From: Tellurirhabdus rosea
GTDB lineage: Bacteria; Bacteroidota; Bacteroidia; Cytophagales; Spirosomataceae
NCBI RefSeq assembly: GCF_026278345.1
Contig: NZ_CP111085.1
Coordinates: 5,518,808 to 5,582,807 of the forward strand
DNA length: 64,000 nt
Reading direction: 5' to 3'
Shown: one piece after another, positions 1 through 9,926 of the stretch
Layout of the letters: each line of letters opens with the position of its first letter
Position numbering within the stretch: the first letter of the stretch is position 1
The notes under the pieces: model-generated
The model's database searches: none
The model's input: the letters and a program-made list of their open reading frames with translations, nothing else
What the model was told of the DNA's origin: nothing
Made by a program: the position numbers and the translations under genes

Positions 1-108
1 GCAGGCCACGGCCGGACGGGCGGGGGCGGCAGCGAGGGTTTCCGGCAGGCAAAGGGCGCCGGAAAGGGCGGTCAGGGTTTGCAGAAAACGGCGGCGGTCA
101 GCGGTCAT
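1..108 (-). CDS. Tat-exported protein, N-terminal fragment
   Basis: Only the first 36 codons lie in the window; the gene continues off the left edge. The N-terminus reads MTADRRRFLQTLTALSGAL, a twin-arginine signal (RRxFL followed by a hydrophobic stretch and an alanine-rich cleavage region ending near AAAPA). The product is therefore probably exported folded to the periplasm. The mature domain is not visible, so no function can be given. It diverges from the DinB gene, whose start lies about 60 bases away. Confidence 0.6.
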   Translation of the reverse strand, partial: MTADRRRFLQTLTALSGALCLPETLAAAPARPAVAC

Positions 109-166
109 GGAACCAATCGGAAAATTTGCTTGTGTTAAAAAGCAAAACCATCCGTTCGTTCTCCCC

Positions 167-679
167 ATGACCTCTCCCGAAACCCGCGAAGTGTGGCTGC
201 GCGGCCCGCTGCCCGACATGCCCGCCCTGCTCCAACCGGCAGCCCACGCCCTGCTCCAGGCCCGCGAAGAACTGCAAACGGCCCTGGCCGATTTCCCCGA
301 CCCGTTGCTCTGGGAACGCCCCGCCGGGGTCGCCTCGGTCGGCTTCCATCTGCAGCACCTGACCGGCGTGCTGGACCGCCTGCTGACCTACGCCCGCGGA
401 GAGCAGCTATCGTCCGAACAACTGGCGTACCTTTCGGCCGAAGGTCAACCCGCCGACCTGAGCGTTTCGACGCTGCTTCTGCGGTTCGGCCAGCAGGTCG
501 ATAAAGCCCTCGACCAGTTGCGCCAGACCGACGAGCAAACCCTCACGGACGTCAGGGGTGTGGGCCGCGCGCAGATTCCTTCGACCGTCCAGGGACTGCT
601 TTTTCACAGCGCCGAACATACGATGCGGCACCTGGGGCAAGTGCTCGTTACGGCAAAAGTGCTAACTGCGCCGGAGTAA
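167..679 (+). CDS. DinB family protein
   Basis: About 170 residues. The pattern fits the DinB/YfiT four-helix bundle family, which binds a divalent metal through three histidines. Here the candidates are in GFHLQHLTG near residue 63 and HSAEHTMRHLGQV near residue 150. Family members are putative metal-dependent transferases, often thiol-related; the substrate is unknown. The ATG at 167 is preferred over the one at 107, because the earlier start would overlap the start of the divergent Tat-signal gene and adds a non-conserved leader. It is convergent with the oxoprolinase gene 24 bases downstream. Confidence 0.75.
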   Translation: MTSPETREVWLRGPLPDMPALLQPAAHALLQAREELQTALADFPDPLLWERPAGVASVGFHLQHLTGVLDRLLTYARGEQLSSEQLAYLSAEGQPADLSVSTLLLRFGQQVDKALDQLRQTDEQTLTDVRGVGRAQIPSTVQGLLFHSAEHTMRHLGQVLVTAKVLTAPE

Positions 680-702
680 GTCTTTTCCAATTGAATTATG
701 CG

Positions 703-3700
703 TCAAACTTCCTTCGAGCGCCGCTCCGGGGAATAGCCGCCGCCACCGGGGGTTTCGATTCGGATGCGCTGCCCCGGCTGCACGGCCCGCGTGAAAATAC
801 CGGGTAGCTCCTCCGTTTGACCGTCTGGGTGGCTCAGGAACTGGCGGCCCGGCTGGCCCGCTTCGCCCTCGCCCAAGCCGTAAGGCCGTTCGACGCGGTG
901 CTGACTGAGCAGCGTGACCTGAACGGGTTCCAGAAACTCCAGTTCGCGGATGATGCCGTCGCCGCCGCGCCGCTCACCGGCTCCGCCCGAATTGGGCCGG
1001 ATGGCAAACTCCCGCAGGCGCACCGGATAACGGCGTTCGAGTTCCTCGGGGTCGGTCAGCCGGGTGTTGGTCATGTGCTGGTGGACCGCCGACCGTCCGT
1101 CGGCGCTTTGGGTCGCCCCCGCCCCGCCGCCGATGGTTTCGTAATAGCCAAACGCCTCGTTTCCAAACAGAAAATTGTTCATCGTCCCCTGACTGCACGC
1201 CGCCAGCCCCAGCGCTTTCAGCAGCGTATCGACCAGCCGCTGGCTGACTTCGGTGTTGCCGCCCACCACGGCCGGGCAGTCGGCCGGGTTGTCGGGGAAG
1301 ACCGGATTCAGCAGGGAGGCGTCCGGCAGCCTTACGCGCACCGGGTCGAGCAAGCCCTCGTTCAGCGGAATGTCCTCGGCCACCCAGAGCCTCAGCACGT
1401 ACAGAATGGCGCTGTACAGAATGGACACGTTGGCGTTCAGGTTGTGGGGATGAACGGCGGACGTTCCTGAAAAGTCAAATGTAATTTCGCCTTTCTCCAC
1501 CCGAATCTGCACGGCAATCCGGTGTCCGTCGTCCAGCCTTTCTTCGGCCCTGAACAGCTTTCCCTCATGGCGCCGGAGCAGATTTCGGAGCGTTTCGGCC
1601 GTCGTTTGCCGGAGGCGCTGCATCTGCTTTTGCACTTCGGCGGGGCCAACTTTTTCGGCCAGAGCCCGCAGGACAGTTTCTCCCGCTTTCAGCGAGGCAA
1701 TGGCCGCTTCGATGTCGGCCCGGTTCTCGGTCAGGGCGCGCGTCGGGTAAGCGGCGCCGACGAATTGAGCCGCCAGGCCGTTCTCCCCTTCCCACAAAAA
1801 TTCACCGTTGCGAACCACGTACTGCGGGGCCAGCACCACGCCTTCTTCCGTCAGCCGGACGGCATCGGGCGGCATCGAGCCGGGCACTTTCCCGCCAATT
1901 TCGGCATGATGTGCCCGGTTCACCACGTAGCCAATCCGTTGGCCTTCCCCGGAAAAAACCGCCATGATCAGCGTGACATCGGGCAGGTGGGAACCGCCAA
2001 ACCGAGGGTGATTGGTGATGGCAATGTCGCCCGGTCCCAGCGTCAACTGCTGGAGTACCAGCCGGGTGCAAACACCAAGGCTTCCCAGATGCACCGGAAT
2101 GTGCGGCGCATTGGCCACCAGGTACCCGTCCGCATCCAGTAAGGCGCAGGAAAAATCCAGCCGCTCCCTCACATTGACCGAAAAGGCCGTTCGCTGCAAC
2201 TGAGCGCCCATTTCTTCGGCAATAGCCATGAACCGCCGCGTAAACAGTTCGGCCTGAATGGCTCCCTGTCCGGCTCCCGATGCGTTGTCCGCCGCCGGTT
2301 CCTGCATTCGTTCGGCAACGGCATTTCCCCAGGCCCAGACCGTGACCCGCCAACCGGCTTCGATAAACGAGGAAGACGTTTTGTTGAGCAGCAACGCCGG
2401 GCCGTCGAAGACATCGCCTTCCTCCAGAGAACCTGCCTCGTAGACCGGATAAGTACCGGATTTCGGCGGACGGAGGAGGCGAAAGACCGGCGGCTTCCGG
2501 GCCGGAATTTCCCGCTCGCCGATGGTGCTGACCCAGACCACCATCCGTTCCACCTCCACCGCCCGATTTTCCGGCAGGTGCCCGTACCGGCTCTGGTACA
2601 AGACCCGGAAGTCGCTTTCTGCCCGCTCCGAAAACGGTACGTCCAGCGTCGATTCCTGGCCCTGCAACCGCAGTTTAAGCGTTATTTCCTGAACAGACGT
2701 GGCCGTCTGCGGCCCGGTTTCGTCCTGGAGTTGCGCGGTGGCGGCCCGAATAAGTTCTTCGGCAACGGCCGGTGCTGATTCGGCAAAATCGCTGAGTGTC
2801 TGGAGAATTGTCCGGGAGGCCATCCGTTTCAGGGGCGTGTGGCCGATGCCGTAGGCACTCAGCAAGCCCGCATCGAACGGCAGAATCAGCGTTTTGATTC
2901 CCAGCAAATCCGCTACCGAACAGCCGTGCAATCCACCCGCGCCGCCGAAAACCAGCAGGGCGTACTCTTTCGGGTCAAAGCCGCGGGCGACCGAAATTTT
3001 CCGGATGGCGCCCGCCATTGCTTCGTTGGCAATCCGTTCGAAGCCGCGTAAAAGGGTTTGTTCGTCGGGAATTTCCCCGGTTTGTTCCCTAAGCTGGTTC
3101 TGGACCGTCCGCAGTGCCTGCCGGGCCTTTTCCGGAAAAAACGGAATGCTGAAATGGGCCGGACTGAGTTTGCCGAGCAGCAGATTAACATCCGTGATGG
3201 TGAGTGCGCCGCCCCCGCCGTAGCAGGCCGGACCCGGCGAGGCTCCGGCACTCTGCGGTCCCACGCGCAGCCGGACGCCGTCGAACCAGCAAACCGAACC
3301 CCCGCCCGCCGCCACCGTTTCGATGGAAAGCGACGGAAGTTGCAGTTCGAACTGGTTTATTCGGGTCGTAAACCGGTAGTCCACGTCTCCTTCATAACGG
3401 GCCACGTCGGTGCTGGTTCCGCCCATGTCGAGCGTCAGGACGTGATGCCCCAGCATCCGGGCGATTTTCCCGGCACCGACGACCCCGCCCGCCGGACCGC
3501 TCAGCAGGCTGTCTTTGGGCTGAAACAAATCAGCCCGCACCAGTCCGCCCGCGCTGGTCATCACCCGAACGGGATGGCCGCCCAGTTGTCGCCGGAGGTT
3601 CGCCAGATAATCGTTCAGCACGGGCGACAGGTAGGCATTGACGACCGCCGTCTGGGTCCGCGAAACGTAGTGAATAGCCGAAGAAATGTCGCTGGAAATC

Positions 3701-4440
3701 GTGACAGGGCCGATACCCGCCGACCGCAGGGCGTCTTTCAACCGCTGCTCGCTGGCGGGATTCCGGTAGGCATTCAGCAGCGAAACCGCCACGGCGTCGG
3801 CGGCCTGCTCTCTTACCCAATCGACCAGGCGGCGGATTTCGTCTTCCGAAAGCGCCCGGAGTATGGTGCCATCGGCGGCCGTCCGTTCGTCCACTTCCAG
3901 TACGTGCTGATACAGCACTTCCGCCGGGGGAATGGCGAGTTGAAACAGGTCCGGACGCTGCTGGGTGCCGATTCGAAGCAGGTCGCGAAACCCTTTGGTC
4001 ACCAGCAGCGCGACGCGGCCGCCTTTTTTCTCCAGCAGCGCATTGGTGCCGCGGGTGGTTCCCAACCGCATTTCCAGCGGCGGAAACGGCTGTCCCAAAC
4101 GCGTTTGGGTCAACAGGCGGGCCGCCAGCACGGGCGCTTCTTCGCCCGAGGAAAGCTCCACCGTGGCCGGAAACGGACTTTGCAGGGCGGGTTCCGTACG
4201 GAGCAGCCCGTCCGCAGACAGCCCGACAATGCGGCTCTGTTCACCCGTTTCCAGAATCGTTATCCGATAATCGGTGAAAATCGGGGCGGTCAGCCAGGGC
4301 GCTTCCACCCGGCCTTCGGCGGTTATCCGGCCTCGGAGGCAACTGCTGCTCAGTACTTTAACCCGCCGAAGTTCGCCGGTGGGTTCCCGGGCAATGCCGT
4401 CGGTGAATGTACCGCCGGTATCAATCCAGATGTGGACCAT
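703..4440 (-). CDS. 5-oxoprolinase / hydantoinase A-B fusion
   Basis: 1245 residues, the size of full-length ATP-dependent 5-oxoprolinases. Residues 1 to about 690 are the HyuA half, starting MVHIWIDTGGTFTDGIA with the ASKHA-type glycine-rich ATP-binding signature, a LGTTRGTNALLE segment and TLDMGGTSTDVA. Residues from about 720 are the HyuB half (AELFTRRFMAIAEEMGAQLQ, then a glycine-rich end). The family opens 5-oxo-L-proline (or hydantoins) using ATP; which substrate applies here is not decided by the sequence. The ATG overlaps the stop of the upstream PIG-L gene (TAATG), so the two are probably translationally coupled. Confidence 0.9.
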   Translation of the reverse strand: MVHIWIDTGGTFTDGIAREPTGELRRVKVLSSSCLRGRITAEGRVEAPWLTAPIFTDYRITILETGEQSRIVGLSADGLLRTEPALQSPFPATVELSSGEEAPVLAARLLTQTRLGQPFPPLEMRLGTTRGTNALLEKKGGRVALLVTKGFRDLLRIGTQQRPDLFQLAIPPAEVLYQHVLEVDERTAADGTILRALSEDEIRRLVDWVREQAADAVAVSLLNAYRNPASEQRLKDALRSAGIGPVTISSDISSAIHYVSRTQTAVVNAYLSPVLNDYLANLRRQLGGHPVRVMTSAGGLVRADLFQPKDSLLSGPAGGVVGAGKIARMLGHHVLTLDMGGTSTDVARYEGDVDYRFTTRINQFELQLPSLSIETVAAGGGSVCWFDGVRLRVGPQSAGASPGPACYGGGGALTITDVNLLLGKLSPAHFSIPFFPEKARQALRTVQNQLREQTGEIPDEQTLLRGFERIANEAMAGAIRKISVARGFDPKEYALLVFGGAGGLHGCSVADLLGIKTLILPFDAGLLSAYGIGHTPLKRMASRTILQTLSDFAESAPAVAEELIRAATAQLQDETGPQTATSVQEITLKLRLQGQESTLDVPFSERAESDFRVLYQSRYGHLPENRAVEVERMVVWVSTIGEREIPARKPPVFRLLRPPKSGTYPVYEAGSLEEGDVFDGPALLLNKTSSSFIEAGWRVTVWAWGNAVAERMQEPAADNASGAGQGAIQAELFTRRFMAIAEEMGAQLQRTAFSVNVRERLDFSCALLDADGYLVANAPHIPVHLGSLGVCTRLVLQQLTLGPGDIAITNHPRFGGSHLPDVTLIMAVFSGEGQRIGYVVNRAHHAEIGGKVPGSMPPDAVRLTEEGVVLAPQYVVRNGEFLWEGENGLAAQFVGAAYPTRALTENRADIEAAIASLKAGETVLRALAEKVGPAEVQKQMQRLRQTTAETLRNLLRRHEGKLFRAEERLDDGHRIAVQIRVEKGEITFDFSGTSAVHPHNLNANVSILYSAILYVLRLWVAEDIPLNEGLLDPVRVRLPDASLLNPVFPDNPADCPAVVGGNTEVSQRLVDTLLKALGLAACSQGTMNNFLFGNEAFGYYETIGGGAGATQSADGRSAVHQHMTNTRLTDPEELERRYPVRLREFAIRPNSGGAGERRGGDGIIRELEFLEPVQVTLLSQHRVERPYGLGEGEAGQPGRQFLSHPDGQTEELPGIFTRAVQPGQRIRIETPGGGGYSPERRSKEV

Positions 4441-6944
4441 TATTTTCCGACCGAAATCATGTTGGCAAACAGCCGGTAAGCCCCCGGCACGCCCGCAGGC
4501 AGTTCGCGGAAGAAGACCAGACCGGTGTACATGAAGTGGCCTTTGCCGTATCGGGCGTAGATCAGGCTGCCCTGTTTCGCGGCTTCTCCGGTATCATTGA
4601 CCGAAAAAATCGGCTCGTAGGCTTTGTCCCAATCGACGGCGAAGTAAATGCCCCGCTCCTGCACCCATCCGGCGAAGTCTTTGTCCGTCAGCTTATTCGG
4701 CACGTTCAGCAACGGGTGCTGCGGATTCAGAAACGTCATCTTGGCTTCCTCTTCCGTGACCCGGTCGCGGCCCACGGAGAACGGGTAAGGCCCCAGCTGG
4801 TTCACCTTCAGGCCGTTCTGGATAAATCCGCCCCCGCCGGGGGTTACGTACTGAACCACCATCGTCCCGCCGTTTTTGACATACTCCAGCAGCTTGCTCT
4901 GGTAAAAGCGCAGCCAGTCTTCGGTGTTGTAGGCCCGCACGCCTACCACAATGGCGTCGTAGCCGCTCAGGTCCTTGGCCAGTTCGCCAGCGTCGAGCAT
5001 GGTCACGCTGCAACCCATCTGGCGCAAGGCCGTCGGCACTTCGTCCCCGGCGCCCATGATGTACCCGACCCGCTTCGCCGCCACTTTTACGTCCAGTTTG
5101 ACCAGTTTGGCCTCGGCGGGCGGGAAATAAGTCTGGGCGGGAATGTGCCGGTACTGAATCGTACGAATGCCGGTTGTCAGTGTGCCAGCGGACGTTTTAA
5201 GCAGTGCCCGGAGCGTACCTTCGCCGAAACCGTTGGGAAATACCTTGACCGAAACCCGCTGTTCCCCGTATTTTTCGGCAATCGAAAAAGGAAGCGAAGC
5301 CGGTTCCACGCGCCAGCCTTTAGGCACTTCCAGCGCCAGCGTTCCGCTGACGGATGCCCGGTTGGCTTTCAAAATGACTTCCACCGTTTTCGGCGCATTG
5401 TCCGAAAAAACGTACACTTTCTCCACGACATTGGCGGTCACTTCCGGCCGGATTTCGAACGGGCGGTAGATTTCCCCGTCCACCGGATCGACCGACTTGT
5501 ACATCCAGGGCTGCGTGAAGGTGAACGGCTGTCCGGCAATTTCGACCGTAAACTCGGCCGTTTCGGCAGGCGGATTTTCGGGGAGGCCAATCAACCGCTG
5601 GTCCGCCACCTGAAACAATCCCTTGTCGATGGGTTTTTCGAGCCAGTACGGCTGGCTGATTTTCTGCGTTCGGGCTACCTGCACAAAGAACGGGAGCACC
5701 TGCTGGGCATTAGCCTTCAGGCTCAGATTCAGGCTGGTATCCCGACCGACCTCCGGCAGCCGGAGGCGCGTCCAGGTGACCGGCACTCCCGACCGGTTGA
5801 CGGCGCTGATGTTCACCCGGATGCCTTCGCCGGGCGCGGCGGCATAGTCCGTCGGGTTGGCTTCCAGCCACAAACCTAGACAGTCGCGGATCAGCGCTTC
5901 GGTTTCTTTCTTTTTGGCGGCGACGTAGCCGTTGTTGCCGTCCAGTTTCTGCAATTCGCGGTGAATCTCTACCAGCACCGGGACGGTAGCCGACGGGTTG
6001 GCGGCGTTGAAATGGTTGATGGCGTCGCGGATGAGCGCCTGCACGCGCCCGGAGCCCGGAACCCGACCCCACGACAGATCGACGCCGTCGAAAAGGTCCT
6101 GCTGCACGGGTTCGCCGTCTTTCAGCAGCAGGTAATCGATGCGTTCGCCCCGCTGGGCGGCCACGCCAAATCCCTGGCTTTTGTGCTGGGAGCGGCTTTC
6201 GGCGGCAATTTCGCCGTACGATTTCCCAAGCAGCGTGTTGTACAGCTGCGTTTCCATGCCCAGCATGTTCCCCGCTTCCTCCGGCCGCTTGTTGCTGCCG
6301 AAAGCGCCGGGGATAAAGACATTCCACAGGATGCGGCGGGCTTTCCAGGGCTTGACGAACGCGAGCTGTTCGGGGTATTTGGTGGCGTCGGCGGAAATCC
6401 GGAAGGCTTCTTCGGCCAGAAAACCCGAGGCGCTGTGGTGGCCGTGACCGGCGCGGGCATCGGGCGGAAAACGGGTCACGATCACGTCGGGCTGGAACTT
6501 GCGAATGGCCCACACCACGTCGCCGAGCACTTTGTCCTGTCCCCAGATGCGGACCGCTTCGTCGGTGGACTTGGAAAAGCCAAAATCGTACGCCCGGCTG
6601 AACGCCTGCTCCGGTCCGTCGATGCGGCGGGCGGCCAGCAGTTCCTGCGTGCGGATGAGCCCGATCTCGATGCCCTGCTCCGTCCCGATCAGGTTCTGGC
6701 CGCCATCGCCGCGGGTGAGGGCCAGATAGGTGGTCCGGACCTGCTTTTCGTTGGCTAACCAGGTCAGGAACAGCGTATTTTCATCGTCCGGATGGGCCGC
6801 CACGTAAAGGACCGAGCCAAGGACATTCAACCGTTTGAGGTTTTGCAGCAGCTGACCGGGGTGCGTGGATTTTGCCGGCTGGGCCTGAAGGACGAAAAGA
6901 CCGGACAGCGTCAGCAGACCGAAAAGGAGCAGGATTTTCTTCAT
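4440..6944 (-). CDS. Exported PIG-L (LmbE-like) deacetylase
   Basis: 834 residues from the ATG at 6944, chosen because it begins the signal peptide MKKILLLFGLLTLSGLFVLQA. The N-terminal domain has the PIG-L zinc motif AAHPDDENT near residue 46 and the distal histidines in RAGHGHHSASG. PIG-L enzymes remove N-acetyl groups from amino sugars. The rest holds beta-sandwich-like regions and a C-terminal glutamine-amidotransferase-like segment (YDAIVVGVRAYN, PGGGGFIQNG), as in the large Cytophagales versions. It is the first gene of a coupled pair with 5-oxoprolinase. The protein is probably periplasmic; its substrate is unknown. Confidence 0.85.
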   Translation of the reverse strand: MKKILLLFGLLTLSGLFVLQAQPAKSTHPGQLLQNLKRLNVLGSVLYVAAHPDDENTLFLTWLANEKQVRTTYLALTRGDGGQNLIGTEQGIEIGLIRTQELLAARRIDGPEQAFSRAYDFGFSKSTDEAVRIWGQDKVLGDVVWAIRKFQPDVIVTRFPPDARAGHGHHSASGFLAEEAFRISADATKYPEQLAFVKPWKARRILWNVFIPGAFGSNKRPEEAGNMLGMETQLYNTLLGKSYGEIAAESRSQHKSQGFGVAAQRGERIDYLLLKDGEPVQQDLFDGVDLSWGRVPGSGRVQALIRDAINHFNAANPSATVPVLVEIHRELQKLDGNNGYVAAKKKETEALIRDCLGLWLEANPTDYAAAPGEGIRVNISAVNRSGVPVTWTRLRLPEVGRDTSLNLSLKANAQQVLPFFVQVARTQKISQPYWLEKPIDKGLFQVADQRLIGLPENPPAETAEFTVEIAGQPFTFTQPWMYKSVDPVDGEIYRPFEIRPEVTANVVEKVYVFSDNAPKTVEVILKANRASVSGTLALEVPKGWRVEPASLPFSIAEKYGEQRVSVKVFPNGFGEGTLRALLKTSAGTLTTGIRTIQYRHIPAQTYFPPAEAKLVKLDVKVAAKRVGYIMGAGDEVPTALRQMGCSVTMLDAGELAKDLSGYDAIVVGVRAYNTEDWLRFYQSKLLEYVKNGGTMVVQYVTPGGGGFIQNGLKVNQLGPYPFSVGRDRVTEEEAKMTFLNPQHPLLNVPNKLTDKDFAGWVQERGIYFAVDWDKAYEPIFSVNDTGEAAKQGSLIYARYGKGHFMYTGLVFFRELPAGVPGAYRLFANMISVGK

Positions 6945-6970
6945 TGTTACGATTCGGGGATTGGAATTAA

Positions 6971-6978
6971 CAAAAATA
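6971..6978 (-). promoter_or_regulatory. Bacteroidota -7 box for the PIG-L/oxoprolinase pair
   Basis: On the minus strand this reads TATTTTTG, matching the TAnnTTTG -7 element, 26 bases before the PIG-L ATG. No TTTG at the -33 position is seen, so support is partial. Confidence 0.4.
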
Positions 6979-7118
6979 AAGAAGCCGGTTAACACTCATT
7001 CTATCAGGAAAATAAAATTCTGAAAGGCATTATACGGGGTTTGTTACTCAGCTATACTTTATTACCAGAAAAAGCCAAACTTTCCCGGAAAAAATTCTAA
7101 TAAAGGATTTTATCCACC

Positions 7119-7148
7119 TTTGTTTTTCGGAACCAACCTCTATATTTG
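7119..7148 (+). promoter_or_regulatory. Promoter of hppA
   Basis: TTTG at 7119-7122, an 18-base spacer and TATATTTG at 7141-7148 match the Bacteroidota housekeeping promoter (TTTG-N17-23-TAnnTTTG). The hppA ATG follows about 40 bases later. Confidence 0.75.
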
Positions 7149-7187
7149 AGCGCAAACATTCCAACTTAACCATTTTAATCCTTTCGC

Positions 7188-9440
7188 ATGAATAATAGTA
7201 TGTACTTAGTTCCGGTTATGGGGCTAATTGGCCTGGTGATTATGTACACCAAGTTTTTATGGGTGTCGAAACAGGAAGCCGGAGACGCCCGGATGACGGA
7301 AATTGCCTCGTACATTTCGGCCGGGGCCATTGCCTTTTTAAAAGCCGAATGGCGCGTACTCACCTACTTTGCCATCATTGTTGCCATCCTGCTCGGCTGG
7401 TCGGGCACGCTGGTCGAAAATTCAAGTCCGGTCATTGCCCTTTCCTTTGTGCTGGGGGCGTTTCTTTCAGCGCTGGCCGGTTACGTGGGCATGAACATCG
7501 CCACCAAGGCGAACGTCCGCACGACGCACGCCGCCCGGACGGGTCTGGCCCGGGCGCTGGACGTCTCCTTCACGGGTGGTTCGGTCATGGGCATCGGCGT
7601 GGCGGGCATCGCCGTTCTGGGTCTGGGAAGCCTTTTTATTGTCTTCTATAATATGTACATCACTGGTCTGGCCGACGTGAATGGCCTGCCGATGGAGAAA
7701 ACGCTGGAAGTGCTGGCGGGCTTTTCGCTCGGGGCCGAATCCATTGCGCTGTTTGCCCGGGTAGGCGGCGGTATTTATACCAAAGCGGCCGACGTGGGCG
7801 CTGACCTGGTGGGTAAAGTCGAAGCCGGAATTCCGGAAGACGACCCGCGCAACCCGGCCACCATCGCCGATAACGTGGGCGACAACGTGGGCGACGTAGC
7901 GGGCATGGGCGCCGACCTTTTCGGTTCGTACGTGGCGACCATTCTGGCCACGATGGTACTGGGCCGCGAAATCGTGGTGCCGGAAGCTTCCAACATCGTC
8001 GGCCACGCGCCCATCATCCTGCCGTTGATGATTGCGGGCGTTGGCCTCCTGTTTTCCATTATCGCCACCTATTTTGTCCGGATCAAAGACGATAACGGCA
8101 ACGTGCAGGGCGCGCTGAACACGGGCAACTGGGGTTCGATCATCCTGACGCTGATCGCTTCCTACTTTCTCGTCGTGGCGATCCTGCCGACCGGCACGAT
8201 GGAAATCCGGGGCGTGGAATTTGACCGGATGGACGTGTTTTACGCCATCGTGACGGGCCTGGTTGTCGGGGCGCTGATGTCCATCATTACGGAGTATTAC
8301 ACGGCCATCGGCCGTCGGCCGGTGCTGTCGATCATCCGGCAGTCGGCGACGGGGGCCGCTACGAACATCATCGGTGGTCTGTCGGTGGGCATGGAGTCCA
8401 CGGTCCTGCCGATTCTGGTGCTGGCGGCGGGTATTTACACCTCCTACCACTTCGCCGGGCTGTACGGGGTCGCTATTTCGGCGGCCGGGATGATGGCCAC
8501 CACGGCCATGCAGCTGGCTATCGACGCCTTCGGGCCGATTGCGGATAATGCGGGCGGGATCGCCGAAATGAGCCACCTGCCGGAAGAAGTGCGCGGCCGC
8601 ACGGACATCCTCGACGCCGTGGGCAACACCACCGCCGCGACCGGAAAAGGCTTCGCCATTGCGTCGGCCGCCCTGACGGCCCTGGCCCTTTTTGCGGCCT
8701 TCGTCGGGATTTCGGGCATTTCCTCGATTGACATTTACAAGGCGGATGTTCTGGCCGGGCTGTTTGTGGGAGGCATGATTCCGTTCATCTTCTCATCGCT
8801 GGCAATTGCGGCCGTGGGCCGGGCGGCCATGAAAATGGTGGAGGAAGTGCGCCGCCAGTTCCGCGAGATTCCGGGGATTCTGGAAGGAACGGGCAAGCCC
8901 GAATACGAGAAGTGCGTCGCCATCTCGACGCAGGCGTCCATCCGAGAAATGATGCTGCCGGGTGCCATCGCCCTGACGGTGCCGGTGATTGTCGGGTTCG
9001 TGTTTGGCCCGGAAGTACTCGGTGGTCTGCTGGCGGGTGTGACGGTTTCGGGCGTGCTGATGGGGATTTTCCAGAACAACGCCGGGGGCGCCTGGGACAA
9101 CGCCAAGAAATCGTTTGAGAAAGGCGTGGAAATCAACGGGCAGATGTACTACAAAAAGTCCGAGCCGCACAAGGCGTCGGTGACGGGCGACACGGTGGGC
9201 GACCCGTTCAAGGACACCTCCGGCCCGTCGATGAACATCCTCATCAAGCTGATGTCCATCGTGTCGCTGGTGATCGCCCCGCACATTGCCGTCATTCCGG
9301 AAGATGCCGGCACCCGCACCAACCGCGAAGGCATTGAGGCCGTGGGGGGTCAGGAAGACGTTGACCTCGAAAAATCGACCGGAGCGGACAACGAGGAGGT
9401 AGAAACGCCCAACAAACCGGAGCAGGAAGAGCAGCGGTAA
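7188..9440 (+). CDS. hppA: K+-dependent membrane-bound pyrophosphatase
   Basis: 750 residues with about 16 hydrophobic helices. The protein couples hydrolysis of pyrophosphate to ion pumping (H+ and/or Na+) across the inner membrane. The active-site loop is intact: [18 protein letters not shown] near residue 195 followed by [19 protein letters not shown]. The later motif [11 protein letters not shown] has alanine where K+-independent enzymes have lysine, and glycine three residues later, which marks the K+-dependent subclass. Na+ versus H+ specificity is not decided here. The last 35 residues form an unusual acidic tail ([23 protein letters not shown]). It has its own promoter and is monocistronic. 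Confidence 0.93.
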   Translation: MNNSMYLVPVMGLIGLVIMYTKFLWVSKQEAGDARMTEIASYISAGAIAFLKAEWRVLTYFAIIVAILLGWSGTLVENSSPVIALSFVLGAFLSALAGYVGMNIATKANVRTTHAARTGLARALDVSFTGGSVMGIGVAGIAVLGLGSLFIVFYNMYITGLADVNGLPMEKTLEVLAGFSLGAESIALFARVGGGIYTKAADVGADLVGKVEAGIPEDDPRNPATIADNVGDNVGDVAGMGADLFGSYVATILATMVLGREIVVPEASNIVGHAPIILPLMIAGVGLLFSIIATYFVRIKDDNGNVQGALNTGNWGSIILTLIASYFLVVAILPTGTMEIRGVEFDRMDVFYAIVTGLVVGALMSIITEYYTAIGRRPVLSIIRQSATGAATNIIGGLSVGMESTVLPILVLAAGIYTSYHFAGLYGVAISAAGMMATTAMQLAIDAFGPIADNAGGIAEMSHLPEEVRGRTDILDAVGNTTAATGKGFAIASAALTALALFAAFVGISGISSIDIYKADVLAGLFVGGMIPFIFSSLAIAAVGRAAMKMVEEVRRQFREIPGILEGTGKPEYEKCVAISTQASIREMMLPGAIALTVPVIVGFVFGPEVLGGLLAGVTVSGVLMGIFQNNAGGAWDNAKKSFEKGVEINGQMYYKKSEPHKASVTGDTVGDPFKDTSGPSMNILIKLMSIVSLVIAPHIAVIPEDAGTRTNREGIEAVGGQEDVDLEKSTGADNEEVETPNKPEQEEQR

Positions 9441-9450
9441 ACCTTACCGC
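9434..9450 (+). other. Short hairpin over the hppA stop codon
   Basis: GCGGTAA-ACC-TTACCGC is a perfect 7-bp stem with a 3-base loop that contains the hppA stop codon. No T-run follows, so an intrinsic terminator is not supported; it could protect the 3' end of the mRNA. Confidence 0.35.
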
Positions 9451-9671
9451 GCCTGTCTCGTATGAGTGAACAGACCAGTTTCCGCGAGGGGGCTGGGTCG
9501 TTTTGTATAGTTGAAAACCTGGATTTAGCGGGAGGTGATTTAAGGAAATTAGAATAAACTGAAGCTTCTGAAAATAGCCGGGTTGCAATTGTATTTTGCG
9601 GTAATGGTACGGGACATTAAATTGGTAAAACGAAATGGCTTTGTTGCCTGGTCCTTTTTTCCGGTTCGTTC

Positions 9672-9798
9672 GTCGTGTAGCGACCTAGCATCGCGTGCCG
9701 TAGGTAAGCCACTCATAACCTCAGGTAAGTAGCGTACCTACGGCACGCGAAAGGCTATTGACTGCTTGAAGGCTACAAACATTAGGTCGCTACGCGAC
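9672..9798. repeat. Nested inverted-repeat element (cruciform or MITE-like)
   Basis: Outer arms 9672-9687 and 9783-9798 are 16-bp reverse complements with one mismatch (core TAGCGACCTA). Inner arms 9691-9706 and 9735-9750 are a perfect 16-bp inverted repeat (TCGCGTGCCGTAGGTA and its complement) around a 28-base loop. The element sits in the 486-base gap between hppA and rplY, which otherwise holds no gene. It has no coding capacity and resembles a REP-type or miniature mobile element. Confidence 0.7.
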
Positions 9799-9858
9799 AA
9801 AACGGCTTGCAACATCTTACTGCTTTATTCACTGGAAGCCACGCGAAAATCCAAAACC

Positions 9859-9890
9859 AAAAAAAACGCCACCCCTCGCGGGCTGGCGTT
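9859..9890 (-). terminator. Terminator of rplY
   Basis: Read on the minus strand: stem AACGCCA, one mismatch, CCC/GGG, a 4-base loop, then TGGCGTT followed by eight T. It lies 36 bases after the rplY stop. Confidence 0.75.
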
Positions 9891-9926
9891 TTCTGTAATC
9901 TATCAGCAATGAAGTGCAGGCGGACC

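Noticed and set aside
3058..5879. Two frames of 470-490 codons opposite the oxoprolinase and PIG-L genes
   Set aside because: They run across the junction of two certain genes, are low-complexity and arginine-rich, and have no family match.
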